DNA of 64,000 bases, from positions 248,001 to 312,000 of the forward strand of contig NZ_CP029562.1 of NCBI RefSeq assembly GCF_004136315.1, read 5' to 3'. This DNA comes from Mesorhizobium sp. Pch-S. GTDB lineage: Bacteria; Pseudomonadota; Alphaproteobacteria; Rhizobiales; Rhizobiaceae. The translations under genes and the position numbers were made by a program. Below are positions 48,649 through 57,744 of this stretch, piece by piece. Numbering within the stretch: the first letter of the stretch is position 1; each line of letters starts with the position of its first letter. The notes beneath the pieces were generated by a model. The model ran no database searches, was not told where the DNA came from, and saw only the letters and a program-made list of their open reading frames with translations.

Positions 48649-49146
48649 CTACTTGCGCCGGCCGATGATGCTGGCACCCAACCTTTCCAGCGAAGCCCGC
48701 AGGGCCTCGTCTTCCACGCCACCGACAACACGTTCGAGGCGGGTCTTCTCCAGCGGCGTCAGAGGCCTCGCCGGCTGGACGGTGCGGCGTTTGGCCTCCG
48801 TCAGCGGTTTCTGCACGATGCGGATACGCCCGATGGCCTGAAAGCCCAGAAAAGCGTTGACGCGACCGATGATCTCATCGGCCTGATGCTGGAGATGCAG
48901 TGCAGCGACACCCTGACACGCAACCACAAGGGCAGCGGGCTCGAACGGATCCTCTTCGCGCATGCGGCGCGGCCACTGGATCCGCTCCGGCCGTGACGTG
49001 CCGGCAAGGCGCGGTCCGACGATCTCTTCCCAGGACTGGACCAGACCGATCGAGATGCCGGCGCGCTTGCGCAATACCGGTTCCAGGATGCCGGTTGCGA
49101 GATCGCTAACCGGTACAGGATTGCCGTAAGGGGGTTTCCCTGTCAT
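48649..49146 (-). CDS. DUF721 (DciA-family) protein
   Basis: A 165-residue DUF721 protein. The N-terminal half has the fold's conserved pattern (LATGILEPVLRKRAGISIGL, SWEEIVGPRLAGTSRPERI, ALVVACQGVAALHLQHQADE) and the C-terminal part is a basic tail ending LGASIIGRRK. DUF721 defines DciA, the ancestral bacterial loader of the DnaB replicative helicase; whether this alphaproteobacterial form does that is inference. ATG at 49146 has a GGAG site 5 bases upstream; a 160-codon open extension is antisense to mutY and rejected. It is divergent from mutY with 50 bp between starts. Confidence 0.88.
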   Translation of the reverse strand: MTGKPPYGNPVPVSDLATGILEPVLRKRAGISIGLVQSWEEIVGPRLAGTSRPERIQWPRRMREEDPFEPAALVVACQGVAALHLQHQADEIIGRVNAFLGFQAIGRIRIVQKPLTEAKRRTVQPARPLTPLEKTRLERVVGGVEDEALRASLERLGASIIGRRK

Positions 49147-49196
49147 GCGTTCTCCGTCAGACAGCAGGACCGGCTGAACCGCATCCCGAACGATCA

Positions 49197-50321
49197 ATGA
49201 CACTGCCCGACCAGACCCGCAAGCCCGCATATGAAAGCGGGACCGATATCGCCGCCCGCCTGCTTGGCTGGTATGACGCGCATCATCGCGATCTGCCCTG
49301 GCGCGTTGCGCCCCGCGATCTGGCCAGAGGCGTAAAGCCGGACCCATATCGGGTCTGGCTTTCCGAGGTGATGCTGCAACAGACCACCGTGGAGGCGGTA
49401 AAAGCCTATTTCCAGGCTTTCCTGGAACGCTGGCCCACCATACAGGCCCTCGGCGCGGCAAGTTCCGATGACGTGATGAAGGCCTGGGCGGGGCTGGGCT
49501 ACTATTCGCGGGCGCGCAATCTGAAAGCCTGCGCGGACCAGATAGCGGCACGGGGCGGCCGCTTTCCAGATACAGAAAGCGGGTTGCGCGCACTTCCCGG
49601 CATCGGCGCCTACACCGCAGCGGCAATTGCCGCCATCGCCTTCAATCGCCCGGCAGCAGTGGTCGACGGCAATGTCGAACGCGTCGTTTCGCGGCTGTTT
49701 TCGATCGATACTCCGCTGCCGCTGGCCAAGCCGGAAATCCGAGCCCGTGTCGAGGAGATGCTGTCACAGGACAGGCCCGGCGACTTTGCCCAGGCGATGA
49801 TGGACCTCGGCGCGACCATCTGCAGTCCGCGCAAGCCACGCTGCATGTTGTGTCCGCTGCGGCAGGATTGCAGCGTCATCCTTTCCGGCGATCCGGAATT
49901 CTATCCGGTAAAACTCGCCAAGCCGGAAAAGCCGTCCAGGCAGGGAGCTGCCTTCGTCGCAATCCGGGGCGATGGCGCCATCCTTCTGCGCAAGCGCCCC
50001 GAAAAAGGCCTTCTCGGCGGCATGAGCGAAGTACCGACCACCGGCTGGACGGCTCGGATCGACGGCGCTACGGGAGCGGACGCCGCGCCGTTTCCGGCGG
50101 GCTGGCGCCCTTGCGGCGCCATCAGCCATGTCTTCACGCATTTTTCGCTGGAGCTCAGCGTCTATGCCGCGAACGTCGACTTCGTGGCAGCCCCACAGGG
50201 TTTCTTCTGGTCGCGCCCCGGCTGGATCAACGACGAAGCCTTGCCCACTGTCATGAAAAAGGCAATCGAAGCGGCTATGCCCGGCTCGACCCAGAAGGGT
50301 CCGCACAAGAGGAAAGCATGA
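49197..50321 (+). CDS. mutY: A/G-specific adenine DNA glycosylase
   Basis: A 374-residue base-excision repair enzyme that removes adenine opposite 8-oxoguanine. The HhH-GPD domain has the EVMLQQTTVEAV segment with the catalytic Glu, helix-hairpin-helix LPGIGAYTAAAIAAIAF, and the Asp in VVDGNVERVVSR; the iron-sulfur cluster is C-x6-C-x2-C-x5-C in CSPRKPRCMLCPLRQDC. A C-terminal NUDIX-like domain (from about residue 240) recognises 8-oxoG. Its TGA overlaps the next gene's ATG (ATGA). Confidence 0.96.
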   Translation: MTLPDQTRKPAYESGTDIAARLLGWYDAHHRDLPWRVAPRDLARGVKPDPYRVWLSEVMLQQTTVEAVKAYFQAFLERWPTIQALGAASSDDVMKAWAGLGYYSRARNLKACADQIAARGGRFPDTESGLRALPGIGAYTAAAIAAIAFNRPAAVVDGNVERVVSRLFSIDTPLPLAKPEIRARVEEMLSQDRPGDFAQAMMDLGATICSPRKPRCMLCPLRQDCSVILSGDPEFYPVKLAKPEKPSRQGAAFVAIRGDGAILLRKRPEKGLLGGMSEVPTTGWTARIDGATGADAAPFPAGWRPCGAISHVFTHFSLELSVYAANVDFVAAPQGFFWSRPGWINDEALPTVMKKAIEAAMPGSTQKGPHKRKA

Positions 50322-50929
50322 CCGAGATCCGCCACATCGTCTTCGACATCGGCAAGGTGCTGCTGCACTACGATCCCAGCCTGCCATTCAACCGGCTGAT
50401 CCCGGATGCCGCGGAACGGCAATGGTTCTTCGACAATGTCTGCACGAGCGACTGGAATATCGAACAGGACCGCGGCCGCACCTGGGAAGAGGCGGAAAGC
50501 CTGCTGCTCGATCGACACCCGGACCATGCCGAGAACATCCGTAACTTCCGCCTGTACTGGCACGAAATGGTGCCACACGCCTATGATGACAGCGTCGCCC
50601 TGATGGAAGGCCTGATCGATAAAGGCCGTGACGTCACCATGCTGACCAACTTCGCTTCCGATACGTTCCGGGAAGCGCAGGAACGCTTTCCCTTCCTGAA
50701 GCTGCCACGCGGCGTGACTGTTTCGGGCGACATCAAACTCATCAAGCCCGACCGCGCCATCTACGACCACCACATCCAATCCTTCGATCTTGAGCCGGCG
50801 GCGACGCTGTTCATCGACGACAGTCCAAAAAATGTCGAGGGCGCCAGGGAGGCTGGCTGGCAGGCGGTGCTGTTCACGGATGCCGCAACGCTGAAGCGCG
50901 ACCTGACCGAGCGAGGAATAGCAGCATGA
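50318..50929 (+). CDS. HAD-superfamily hydrolase, 2-haloacid dehalogenase/YihX-like
   Basis: A 203-residue HAD protein. Motif I is VFDIGKVLLHYDP (with Gly-Lys after Asp-Ile rather than DxD), motif II the Thr in TMLTNFAS, motif III Lys in KLIKPDRAIYDHH, motif IV IDDSPKNVEGA. The missing second Asp of motif I resembles YihX-type and dehalogenase-like members. ATG at 50318 overlaps the mutY stop and its own stop overlaps the next ATG, so mutY, this gene and the SnoaL-like gene are coupled. Substrate is unknown. Confidence 0.9.
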   Translation: MTEIRHIVFDIGKVLLHYDPSLPFNRLIPDAAERQWFFDNVCTSDWNIEQDRGRTWEEAESLLLDRHPDHAENIRNFRLYWHEMVPHAYDDSVALMEGLIDKGRDVTMLTNFASDTFREAQERFPFLKLPRGVTVSGDIKLIKPDRAIYDHHIQSFDLEPAATLFIDDSPKNVEGAREAGWQAVLFTDAATLKRDLTERGIAA

Positions 50930-51288
50930 GCAGCAGGCACGATCCGGCCAAGACGCTTGCCCGTTTTCATGAGGTGACCAACGCGCAGGATTTCGTCGCC
51001 ATCGAGGCGATGTTCGCGCCAGACGTTGTCTATGTTTCGCAAGGGGTCGGCGGACGCATCGAAGGCCGGGATGCCGTCATGACAGCCTTCCGCAGCTATT
51101 TCGAGGAATATCCGGACCAGGAAGCGGAAGACAAGAAGCTGGAAGCACTGTCGCCCAACAGCGCACGCTCCGAATGGTCGCTGACCGGAACCAGCACCAA
51201 GACCGGTGTGTGGCGGGAGCGGCATGGCGCCGAGACCATCACGCTTGACGGTGATGGCCTGATCGTCCGCGTGGACGTGGAGGGTTAG
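50926..51288 (+). CDS. SnoaL-like / nuclear transport factor 2-fold protein
   Basis: A 120-residue cone-shaped NTF2-fold protein: KTLARFHEVTNAQDFVAIEAMFAPDVVY, GRIEGRDAVMTAFRSYFEEYPD and a final beta strand LDGDGLIVRVDVEG. The fold is used by ketosteroid isomerases, polyketide cyclases and many uncharacterised small proteins; no catalytic pair can be singled out. ATG overlaps the preceding HAD stop. It ends 69 bp before the convergent ccrM gene. Confidence 0.88.
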   Translation: MSSRHDPAKTLARFHEVTNAQDFVAIEAMFAPDVVYVSQGVGGRIEGRDAVMTAFRSYFEEYPDQEAEDKKLEALSPNSARSEWSLTGTSTKTGVWRERHGAETITLDGDGLIVRVDVEG

Positions 51289-51357
51289 GCTCTCTTTTGT
51301 TTCGTTGCACGGTACTTGCCCGAAAGTCTGCAGCTGTCGCAGATCTTCGGGTCAGGA

Positions 51358-52512
<1,155 letters not shown>

Positions 52513-52621
52513 TTACATTTACCAGCCGTTATGGTTACCGTTCTCAGTAAATATTTGATGAAGTTCAGGCGTGATTTGCCGCTTGCCGGTGCTTGGTGTA
52601 TGCCGCGCCGGCCTTCCCTGT

Positions 52622-52721
52622 AGCGTTTCCGTTTTAACGGAAGCGCGGAAACGCTCTAACTCTTTAGTTTTTTGCGCAATTCCGGACGGAAAACCGCTAC
52701 GCATTTTTCCTGGGATTGCTC
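52622..52721 (+). repeat. Mosaic palindromic repeat, copy B
   Basis: About 100 bp, beginning AGCGTTTCCG and ending GGGATTGCTC, in the same orientation to the downstream gene as copies A and C. It ends 18 bases before the ATG of the HAD gene at 52740, the same spacing as copy A has to its gene. Its outer dyad pairs GCGTTTCCG with CGGAAACGC. Confidence 0.85.
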
Positions 52722-52739
52722 CAGCCGAGATGGACTGAA

Positions 52740-53426
52740 ATGCCCCAGCCAGACCTTGTCATTTTCGATTGCGACGGCGTGCTCGTCGATTCCGAAATCA
52801 TCGCCGCGCGTGTCGAGGCCGAGCTGATCACCGAAGCAGGCTTCGAGATCAGCGCAGAAGAGATCGCCGAAAGCTATGCCGGCCTCACGTTCAAAGACAT
52901 CATGATGGCGATCGAGCACAAGGCGAACATCCCTTTCCAGGCATCGCTGATCACGCGCGCCGAAGAACTGGTCGACCGCAAGCTGCGGTCGGACGTTCGT
53001 GCCATCGATGGTGTACACCAGGCCGTCGCATCTGTGACGGCACCGCGCTGCATCTGCTCGAATTCGAGCTCGGAGCGCATCGCCTTCATGCTGGAGAAAG
53101 TCCGGCTTCTACCGCTGTTCGAAGGCCGCATCTTCTCGGCGCTTGAAACACCCACGAAAAAGCCCAAGCCGGCACCGGACGTCTTCCTGCATGCAGCACA
53201 GGTGCTGAAAGCAAAACCGGCGAACACCTTCGTGATCGAGGATTCCGCCCATGGCATCCATGGCGCCCGCGCTGCAGGGATGCGCGTGATCGGCTTCACC
53301 GGCGCGTCACACAGCTATCCCGGCCACGCCGACATCCTGACCGAGGCAGGTGCAGAAACAGTGATCAGCCGCTGGTCCGACCTGAAAGGTGTGCTTGCGG
53401 CGCTGTCGGAATGGTCTGACGCTTGA
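52740..53426 (+). CDS. HAD-superfamily phosphatase, beta-phosphoglucomutase/Gph-like
   Basis: A 228-residue HAD subfamily IA phosphatase with a helical cap. Motif I DLVIFDCDGVLVDSE (both Asp present), motif II CICSNSSSERI, motif III Lys in TKKPKPAPDVFLHAA, motif IV VIEDSAHGIHGARAAG. It probably acts on a small phosphorylated metabolite. ATG at 52740 is the start; a TTG in frame at 52716 lies in the tail of repeat copy B. It ends at a terminator shared with the convergent lipoprotein gene. Confidence 0.92.
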   Translation: MPQPDLVIFDCDGVLVDSEIIAARVEAELITEAGFEISAEEIAESYAGLTFKDIMMAIEHKANIPFQASLITRAEELVDRKLRSDVRAIDGVHQAVASVTAPRCICSNSSSERIAFMLEKVRLLPLFEGRIFSALETPTKKPKPAPDVFLHAAQVLKAKPANTFVIEDSAHGIHGARAAGMRVIGFTGASHSYPGHADILTEAGAETVISRWSDLKGVLAALSEWSDA

Positions 53427-53446
53427 GGCAAACTACCGAACAGAAA

Positions 53447-53470
53447 AAGGGGGCTGATGCCCCCTTCTAT
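53447..53470. terminator. Terminator hairpin between convergent genes
   Basis: AAGGGGGC (53447-53454), loop TGAT, GCCCCCTT (53459-53466) with A-rich DNA on the left and a weak T tract on the right. It suits the end of the HAD gene on the plus strand and, with the A-run read as T, the lipoprotein gene on the minus strand. Confidence 0.8.
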
Positions 53471-53506
53471 GTCTCGCCTTTAAAGAGCTCTTCCGTTTTC
53501 CCGGCG

Positions 53507-54286
53507 CTAGCGCGGGATATCCGAGATGGTGGTCTGGCTTCCCTGCTGTGCGGGTGCGGCCGGCGCATTCGCCACCGGAGCAGCCTTCGGCTTCGGCCGG
53601 CGCACACGACGCTTCACCGGTTCATCTTCGGCAGACTTCTGCACCTTCTTCGGCCCCTCGTCGAAACCTGCAAAGGCCTGATAAGTGGCGGCAGCCGGCT
53701 CAGGGACCGAGATGTTGGAATCGTTCAGCACGAATTGGGTCGCGGTGGAGGTGTCAGACACCTGCACCTTGTGCTGGTAGATCTGCGAATAGAGCACCTT
53801 GTCGCCTTCGACCACAGCAATGCGGATCGGCAGGGTGACGGTGCCCGGCACAGCCGTGGGACCTGGCACGATGCGGCCGGCCACGGCAATCTTCATGTTG
53901 AGCATGCCGTTGTCGCGCGTGCAGTCGCGGGTCACGTCGCCGATCGAGGCCTGATAGGAAAGCCGGGCTGAATCATCCTGCGTCGCATCGGTCGCTGGCA
54001 CAGCATCCTGGCCTTTCGGTGCCTTCGGTTTCGCGCCGGCCTTGCCGTAGGTGTTGAAGACAGCAGTGCCTTCGCGCAGCGTAACCTTCGGGCAATAGGC
54101 CCTGAGGTCGGAAGCCTTGGCCTTGGCAACGTCGGCATTGATCGCCGCCTCGTCCTTCTTGCCCACTCCCAGGAAACCGCCACCCGAGCCACCGCCGTCG
54201 CTTGATTGGCAGCCTGCGACGATCAGCATAAAGCCCATGGACACGAAACCCGCGACAAGGCGGCTGTTGGACGAACGAAATACCAT
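53507..54286 (-). CDS. Predicted lipoprotein of unknown function
   Basis: A 259-residue exported protein with a lipoprotein signal (LVAGFVSMGFMLIVAGC, lipid Cys26), a Gly/Ser-rich spacer, a central domain with two Cys in YCPKVTLRE and VTRDCTRDNGML, and a Lys/Arg/Ala/Pro-rich C-terminus (KRRVRRPKPKAAPV). The central part is a beta-rich fold that I do not recognise as a named family, though similar lipoproteins are common in Rhizobiales. ATG at 54286 is preferred to GTG at 54304. It is divergent from thrC. Confidence 0.82.
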   Translation of the reverse strand: MVFRSSNSRLVAGFVSMGFMLIVAGCQSSDGGGSGGGFLGVGKKDEAAINADVAKAKASDLRAYCPKVTLREGTAVFNTYGKAGAKPKAPKGQDAVPATDATQDDSARLSYQASIGDVTRDCTRDNGMLNMKIAVAGRIVPGPTAVPGTVTLPIRIAVVEGDKVLYSQIYQHKVQVSDTSTATQFVLNDSNISVPEPAAATYQAFAGFDEGPKKVQKSAEDEPVKRRVRRPKPKAAPVANAPAAPAQQGSQTTISDIPR

Positions 54287-54427
54287 AAAAAGCAGTTCCC
54301 TCACGCGAAGCAGGCGACCTATAGCAACGAGACGGCAAAAATGCGACTGAGGGCGCGCACAAAATCCACGCCTTGGCCCAAAGCAAGGGCAATCGGCCGG
54401 AACGGCAGTTGAAATGGAAAGTCGACA

Positions 54428-55825
54428 ATGCGCTATGTGAGTACCCGCGGAGAGGCCCCCGCACTCGGATTTTCAGACACGGTGCTGGCCGGCCTGGCGC
54501 GCGACGGCGGACTTTATGTGCCCGAAACCTGGCCGCATTTCTCGCCCGCCGAGATCAAAACCATGCGCGGGCTTTCTTATGCCGATCTCGCCATTCGCGT
54601 GCTGACGCCCTTTCTCGGCGGCGAAATCGCGCCTGCAGTGTTCGCGAAACTGGTGCGCGAGGCTTATGCAACCTTCCGACACGACGCGGTGTGCCCGCTG
54701 GTCCAGACCGGCCACAACACCTTCGTACTCGAACTCTTCCACGGCCCGACGCTCGCGTTCAAGGACGTCGCCATGCAACTGCTTGGTCGACTGATGGACC
54801 ATGTGCTTGCTGAACGCGGCGAACGCGCAACCATCGTCGGCGCCACATCCGGCGATACCGGCGGTGCGGCCATCGAAGCCTTTGCCGGCCGCGAGCGTAC
54901 CGATATCGTCATCCTGTTCCCCAATGGACGTGTCTCGCCGGTTCAGCAGCGGCAGATGACCACCTCGACCGCCGCCAATGTCCATGCGCTGGCGATCGAC
55001 GGCAATTTCGATGATTGCCAGGGCCTGCTCAAGGACATGTTCAATGACCACGCCTTCCGCGACGCGGTCTCGCTGTCTGGCGTCAACTCGATCAACTGGG
55101 CGCGCATCATGGCCCAGATCGTCTATTACTTCTCCTCCGCCCTGTCGCTCGGCGCACCTGACCGGCCCGTATCCTTCACCGTGCCAACCGGCAATTTCGG
55201 CGACATCTTCGCCGGATATGCAGCCAAGCGCATGGGGCTTCCGATCGAGCGCCTGGTGATCGCCACCAATGACAATGACATTCTGGCCCGGACGCTTGCC
55301 AGCGGCGAATACCGCATGAAGGGGGTCGTCGCGACGACCTCGCCTTCGATGGACATCCAGGTATCCTCCAATTTCGAGCGCCTGCTGTTCGAGGTTTCGC
55401 AGCGTGATGCCGGGACAGTGCGCCGCTACATGAATTCGCTGAAGCAGTCCGGCGCCTTCACCATCGAGGCAGAAGGGCTTGCCCGCATCCGCGCCGAATT
55501 CGATGCCGGGCGCGCGACTCAGGCCGAAGTCGCCGGGACGATCCGCTCCACCCTCGCCCGCTCGAACTACCTGCTGGATCCCCACACGGCGTCAGGCGTT
55601 CATGTCGCGGCCTTGCAATCGGCCAGCAACACTCCGATGATCGTTCTGGGTACCGCGCATCCCTCGAAATTCCCGGCTGCAGTCGAAGAGGCAAGCGGAA
55701 TCTACCCTGCCTTGCCTTCATGGCTTGCCGACTTAATGAATTCGGAGGAAAAATATGCGGTACTTCCATCGGACCTGAAAATGGTGGAAGATTATGTCCG
55801 TCGCCGCTCCCGGGCGGCGCGTTAG
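54428..55825 (+). CDS. thrC: Threonine synthase
   Basis: A 465-residue PLP enzyme that converts O-phosphohomoserine to threonine. The N-terminus MRYVSTRGEAPALGFSDTVL, the PLP lysine in LFHGPTLAFKDVAMQ, the phosphate-binding GATSGDTGGAAIEAF and VPTGNFGDIFAGYAAKRMG mark the long bacterial ThrC form. ATG at 54428 is typical. The downstream M16 peptidase begins 14 bp after its stop, a pairing seen across alphaproteobacteria. Confidence 0.96.
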   Translation: MRYVSTRGEAPALGFSDTVLAGLARDGGLYVPETWPHFSPAEIKTMRGLSYADLAIRVLTPFLGGEIAPAVFAKLVREAYATFRHDAVCPLVQTGHNTFVLELFHGPTLAFKDVAMQLLGRLMDHVLAERGERATIVGATSGDTGGAAIEAFAGRERTDIVILFPNGRVSPVQQRQMTTSTAANVHALAIDGNFDDCQGLLKDMFNDHAFRDAVSLSGVNSINWARIMAQIVYYFSSALSLGAPDRPVSFTVPTGNFGDIFAGYAAKRMGLPIERLVIATNDNDILARTLASGEYRMKGVVATTSPSMDIQVSSNFERLLFEVSQRDAGTVRRYMNSLKQSGAFTIEAEGLARIRAEFDAGRATQAEVAGTIRSTLARSNYLLDPHTASGVHVAALQSASNTPMIVLGTAHPSKFPAAVEEASGIYPALPSWLADLMNSEEKYAVLPSDLKMVEDYVRRRSRAAR

Positions 55826-55839
55826 GGAGTTTTAGCTAT

Positions 55840-57132
55840 ATGGGTGTTGAGGTAAGCCGTCTGTCGAACGGCCTGACAGTCGCCACCGAAACCCTTCCAA
55901 GCATCGAATCCGTTGCTCTCGGCGCCTGGGTCAAATCCGGGGCCAGGAACGAGCGCGACGATGAGCATGGAATGGCTCACCTGCTCGAACACATGGCATT
56001 CAAGGGCACGAAGAGGCGTTCAGCCTTTGAGATCGCCTCGGAAATCGAGAATGTCGGCGGCGAGATCAATGCCGCGACCAGTGTCGAGACGACATCCTTC
56101 TATGCCCGCGTGCTGTCTGACGACGTGCCGCTTGCAGTCGACATACTGGCTGACATCCTGCAGGAATCCGAATTCGATCCTGAGGAACTGGAGCGCGAAC
56201 AGAACGTCATCCTGCAGGAAATCGGCGCTGCGCATGATACGCCCGACGACGTCGTCTTTGACCGTTTCACCGAAACCGCCTTTCGCCACCAGACCATCGG
56301 TCGCTCGATCCTGGGCACGCCCGAAACGGTAAAATCATTCACATCCAAGCAGTTGCACAATTTCATGGAGCGCCAGTACGGCGCCGAGCGCATGGTCATG
56401 GTCGCAGCGGGCGACGTGAAACATGATGATTTCGTTCGCGAAGTGGAAAACAAGCTCGGCTCCTTCCGCACGAAGGCCGAGAGCATCGCACCGCAATACG
56501 CTCAATATGTCGGCGGTGACTTCCGCGAGGATCGCGACCTGATGGACGCACAGATCGTCCTCGGCTTCGAGGGCCGCGCCTATCACGTCCGGGACTTCTA
56601 CGCCTCGCAGGTGCTGTCGATGATCCTCGGCGGCGGCATGTCATCGCGGCTGTTCCAAGAGGTGCGCGAAAAGCGCGGCCTGTGTTATTCGGTCTATGCT
56701 TTCCATTGGGGCTTCTCGGACACTGGCGTGTTCGGTGTCCATGCCGCAACCGGCCAGAACGATATCGCTGAGCTGGTCCCGGTCATCGTGCGTGAACTGC
56801 AGCGCGCGGGCGAGAACATTTCCCAGGAGGAACTCGACCGGGCCCGCGCGCAGTATCGCGCCGGGTTGATCATGTCAGCCGAAAGCCCGGCCAGCCGCGC
56901 ATCCCAGATCGCGCGCCAGTTGCTTCTGTTCGGCAGGCCGATTCCGAAGGAGGAGCTGATGGAACGGCTCGGGGCCCTGACAACGGAGCGCCTTACGGAT
57001 TTGTCCTCGCGGCTGTTCTCGACGCGGCCGACACTGGCCGCCGTTGGTCCCGTCGGCACGCTGGCGCCCTACGAAGCGGTTCTCGACCAGCTCCCGGGCC
57101 TAGAGGTCGCCGCCCGGAAGCTCGCCGTCTGA
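55840..57132 (+). CDS. M16-family zinc peptidase (mitochondrial processing peptidase-like)
   Basis: A 430-residue inverzincin-type peptidase. The zinc site HxxEH is in MAHLLEHMAFKGT near residue 48 and the distal Glu in REQNVILQEIGAAHDTPDDVVFD; the Gly-rich LILGGGMSSRL-type segment of the second domain is read as MILGGGMSSRLFQEVREKRG. It resembles the beta subunit of mitochondrial processing peptidase and rickettsial and rhizobial homologues, with an uncertain bacterial role. ATG at 55840 has a GGGAG site; upstream open codons overlap thrC in another frame. Confidence 0.93.
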   Translation: MGVEVSRLSNGLTVATETLPSIESVALGAWVKSGARNERDDEHGMAHLLEHMAFKGTKRRSAFEIASEIENVGGEINAATSVETTSFYARVLSDDVPLAVDILADILQESEFDPEELEREQNVILQEIGAAHDTPDDVVFDRFTETAFRHQTIGRSILGTPETVKSFTSKQLHNFMERQYGAERMVMVAAGDVKHDDFVREVENKLGSFRTKAESIAPQYAQYVGGDFREDRDLMDAQIVLGFEGRAYHVRDFYASQVLSMILGGGMSSRLFQEVREKRGLCYSVYAFHWGFSDTGVFGVHAATGQNDIAELVPVIVRELQRAGENISQEELDRARAQYRAGLIMSAESPASRASQIARQLLLFGRPIPKEELMERLGALTTERLTDLSSRLFSTRPTLAAVGPVGTLAPYEAVLDQLPGLEVAARKLAV

Positions 57133-57147
57133 TCCAGGCCGACAGCC

Positions 57148-57744
57148 GTGTTCGCACTCCCTTTCTTTCGCCGAGACTTGCCGGCGCTGAAGGGCGAGAA
57201 GGTCCTGTTGCGTGTACCCATGGCGAATGATCATCGTGAGTGGGCGGCATTGCGCGGGGAAAGCCGCGCATTCCTGGAACGCTGGGAACCACGCTGGGCA
57301 CCCGACGAGCTCGACCGCTCCGCATGGCGCCATCGCATCGGGCGATACCGCGAGGACTATGCGCAAGGCACGGCGATCGCCTTCTTCATCTTCGACCGGA
57401 ACTCCGGCAAGCTCGCGGGGGGTATCACGCTCGGCAACATCCGCCACGGCGTCGCGCAAAGTGGCCACATCGGTTACTGGATCGGCGAACGCTATGCCGG
57501 CCGCGGCATGATGACCGACGCCGTCAAGCTGGTGGCGCGTTTCGCCTTCGATACACTCAAGTTGCACCGGATCGAAGCAGCCTGTATTCCCGACAACGTT
57601 CGTTCGATCCGTGTGCTTGAAAAAGCCGGATTCCAGCGTGAAGGACTGGCGCGCTCCTATCTTCGCATCAATGGAGCGTGGCAAGACCACTATCTCTATG
57701 CCCGGATCGCAGACGATCTGCCGGCATCCGCTACGAAGGGCTGA
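57148..57744 (+). CDS. GNAT acetyltransferase, RimJ/RimL-like
   Basis: A 198-residue GNAT protein of the ribosomal-protein N-acetyltransferase group: FFRRDLPALKGEKVLLRVP near the start, IGYWIGERYAGRGMMTDAVK as the acetyl-CoA loop, LHRIEAACIPDNVRSIRVLE and GFQREGLARSYLRINGAWQDH at the end. Start is GTG at 57148, 15 bp after the M16 stop, consistent with a thrC-M16-GNAT operon. Its TGA at 57742-57744 directly abuts the TTG of the GGDEF/EAL gene. Confidence 0.88.
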   Translation: MFALPFFRRDLPALKGEKVLLRVPMANDHREWAALRGESRAFLERWEPRWAPDELDRSAWRHRIGRYREDYAQGTAIAFFIFDRNSGKLAGGITLGNIRHGVAQSGHIGYWIGERYAGRGMMTDAVKLVARFAFDTLKLHRIEAACIPDNVRSIRVLEKAGFQREGLARSYLRINGAWQDHYLYARIADDLPASATKG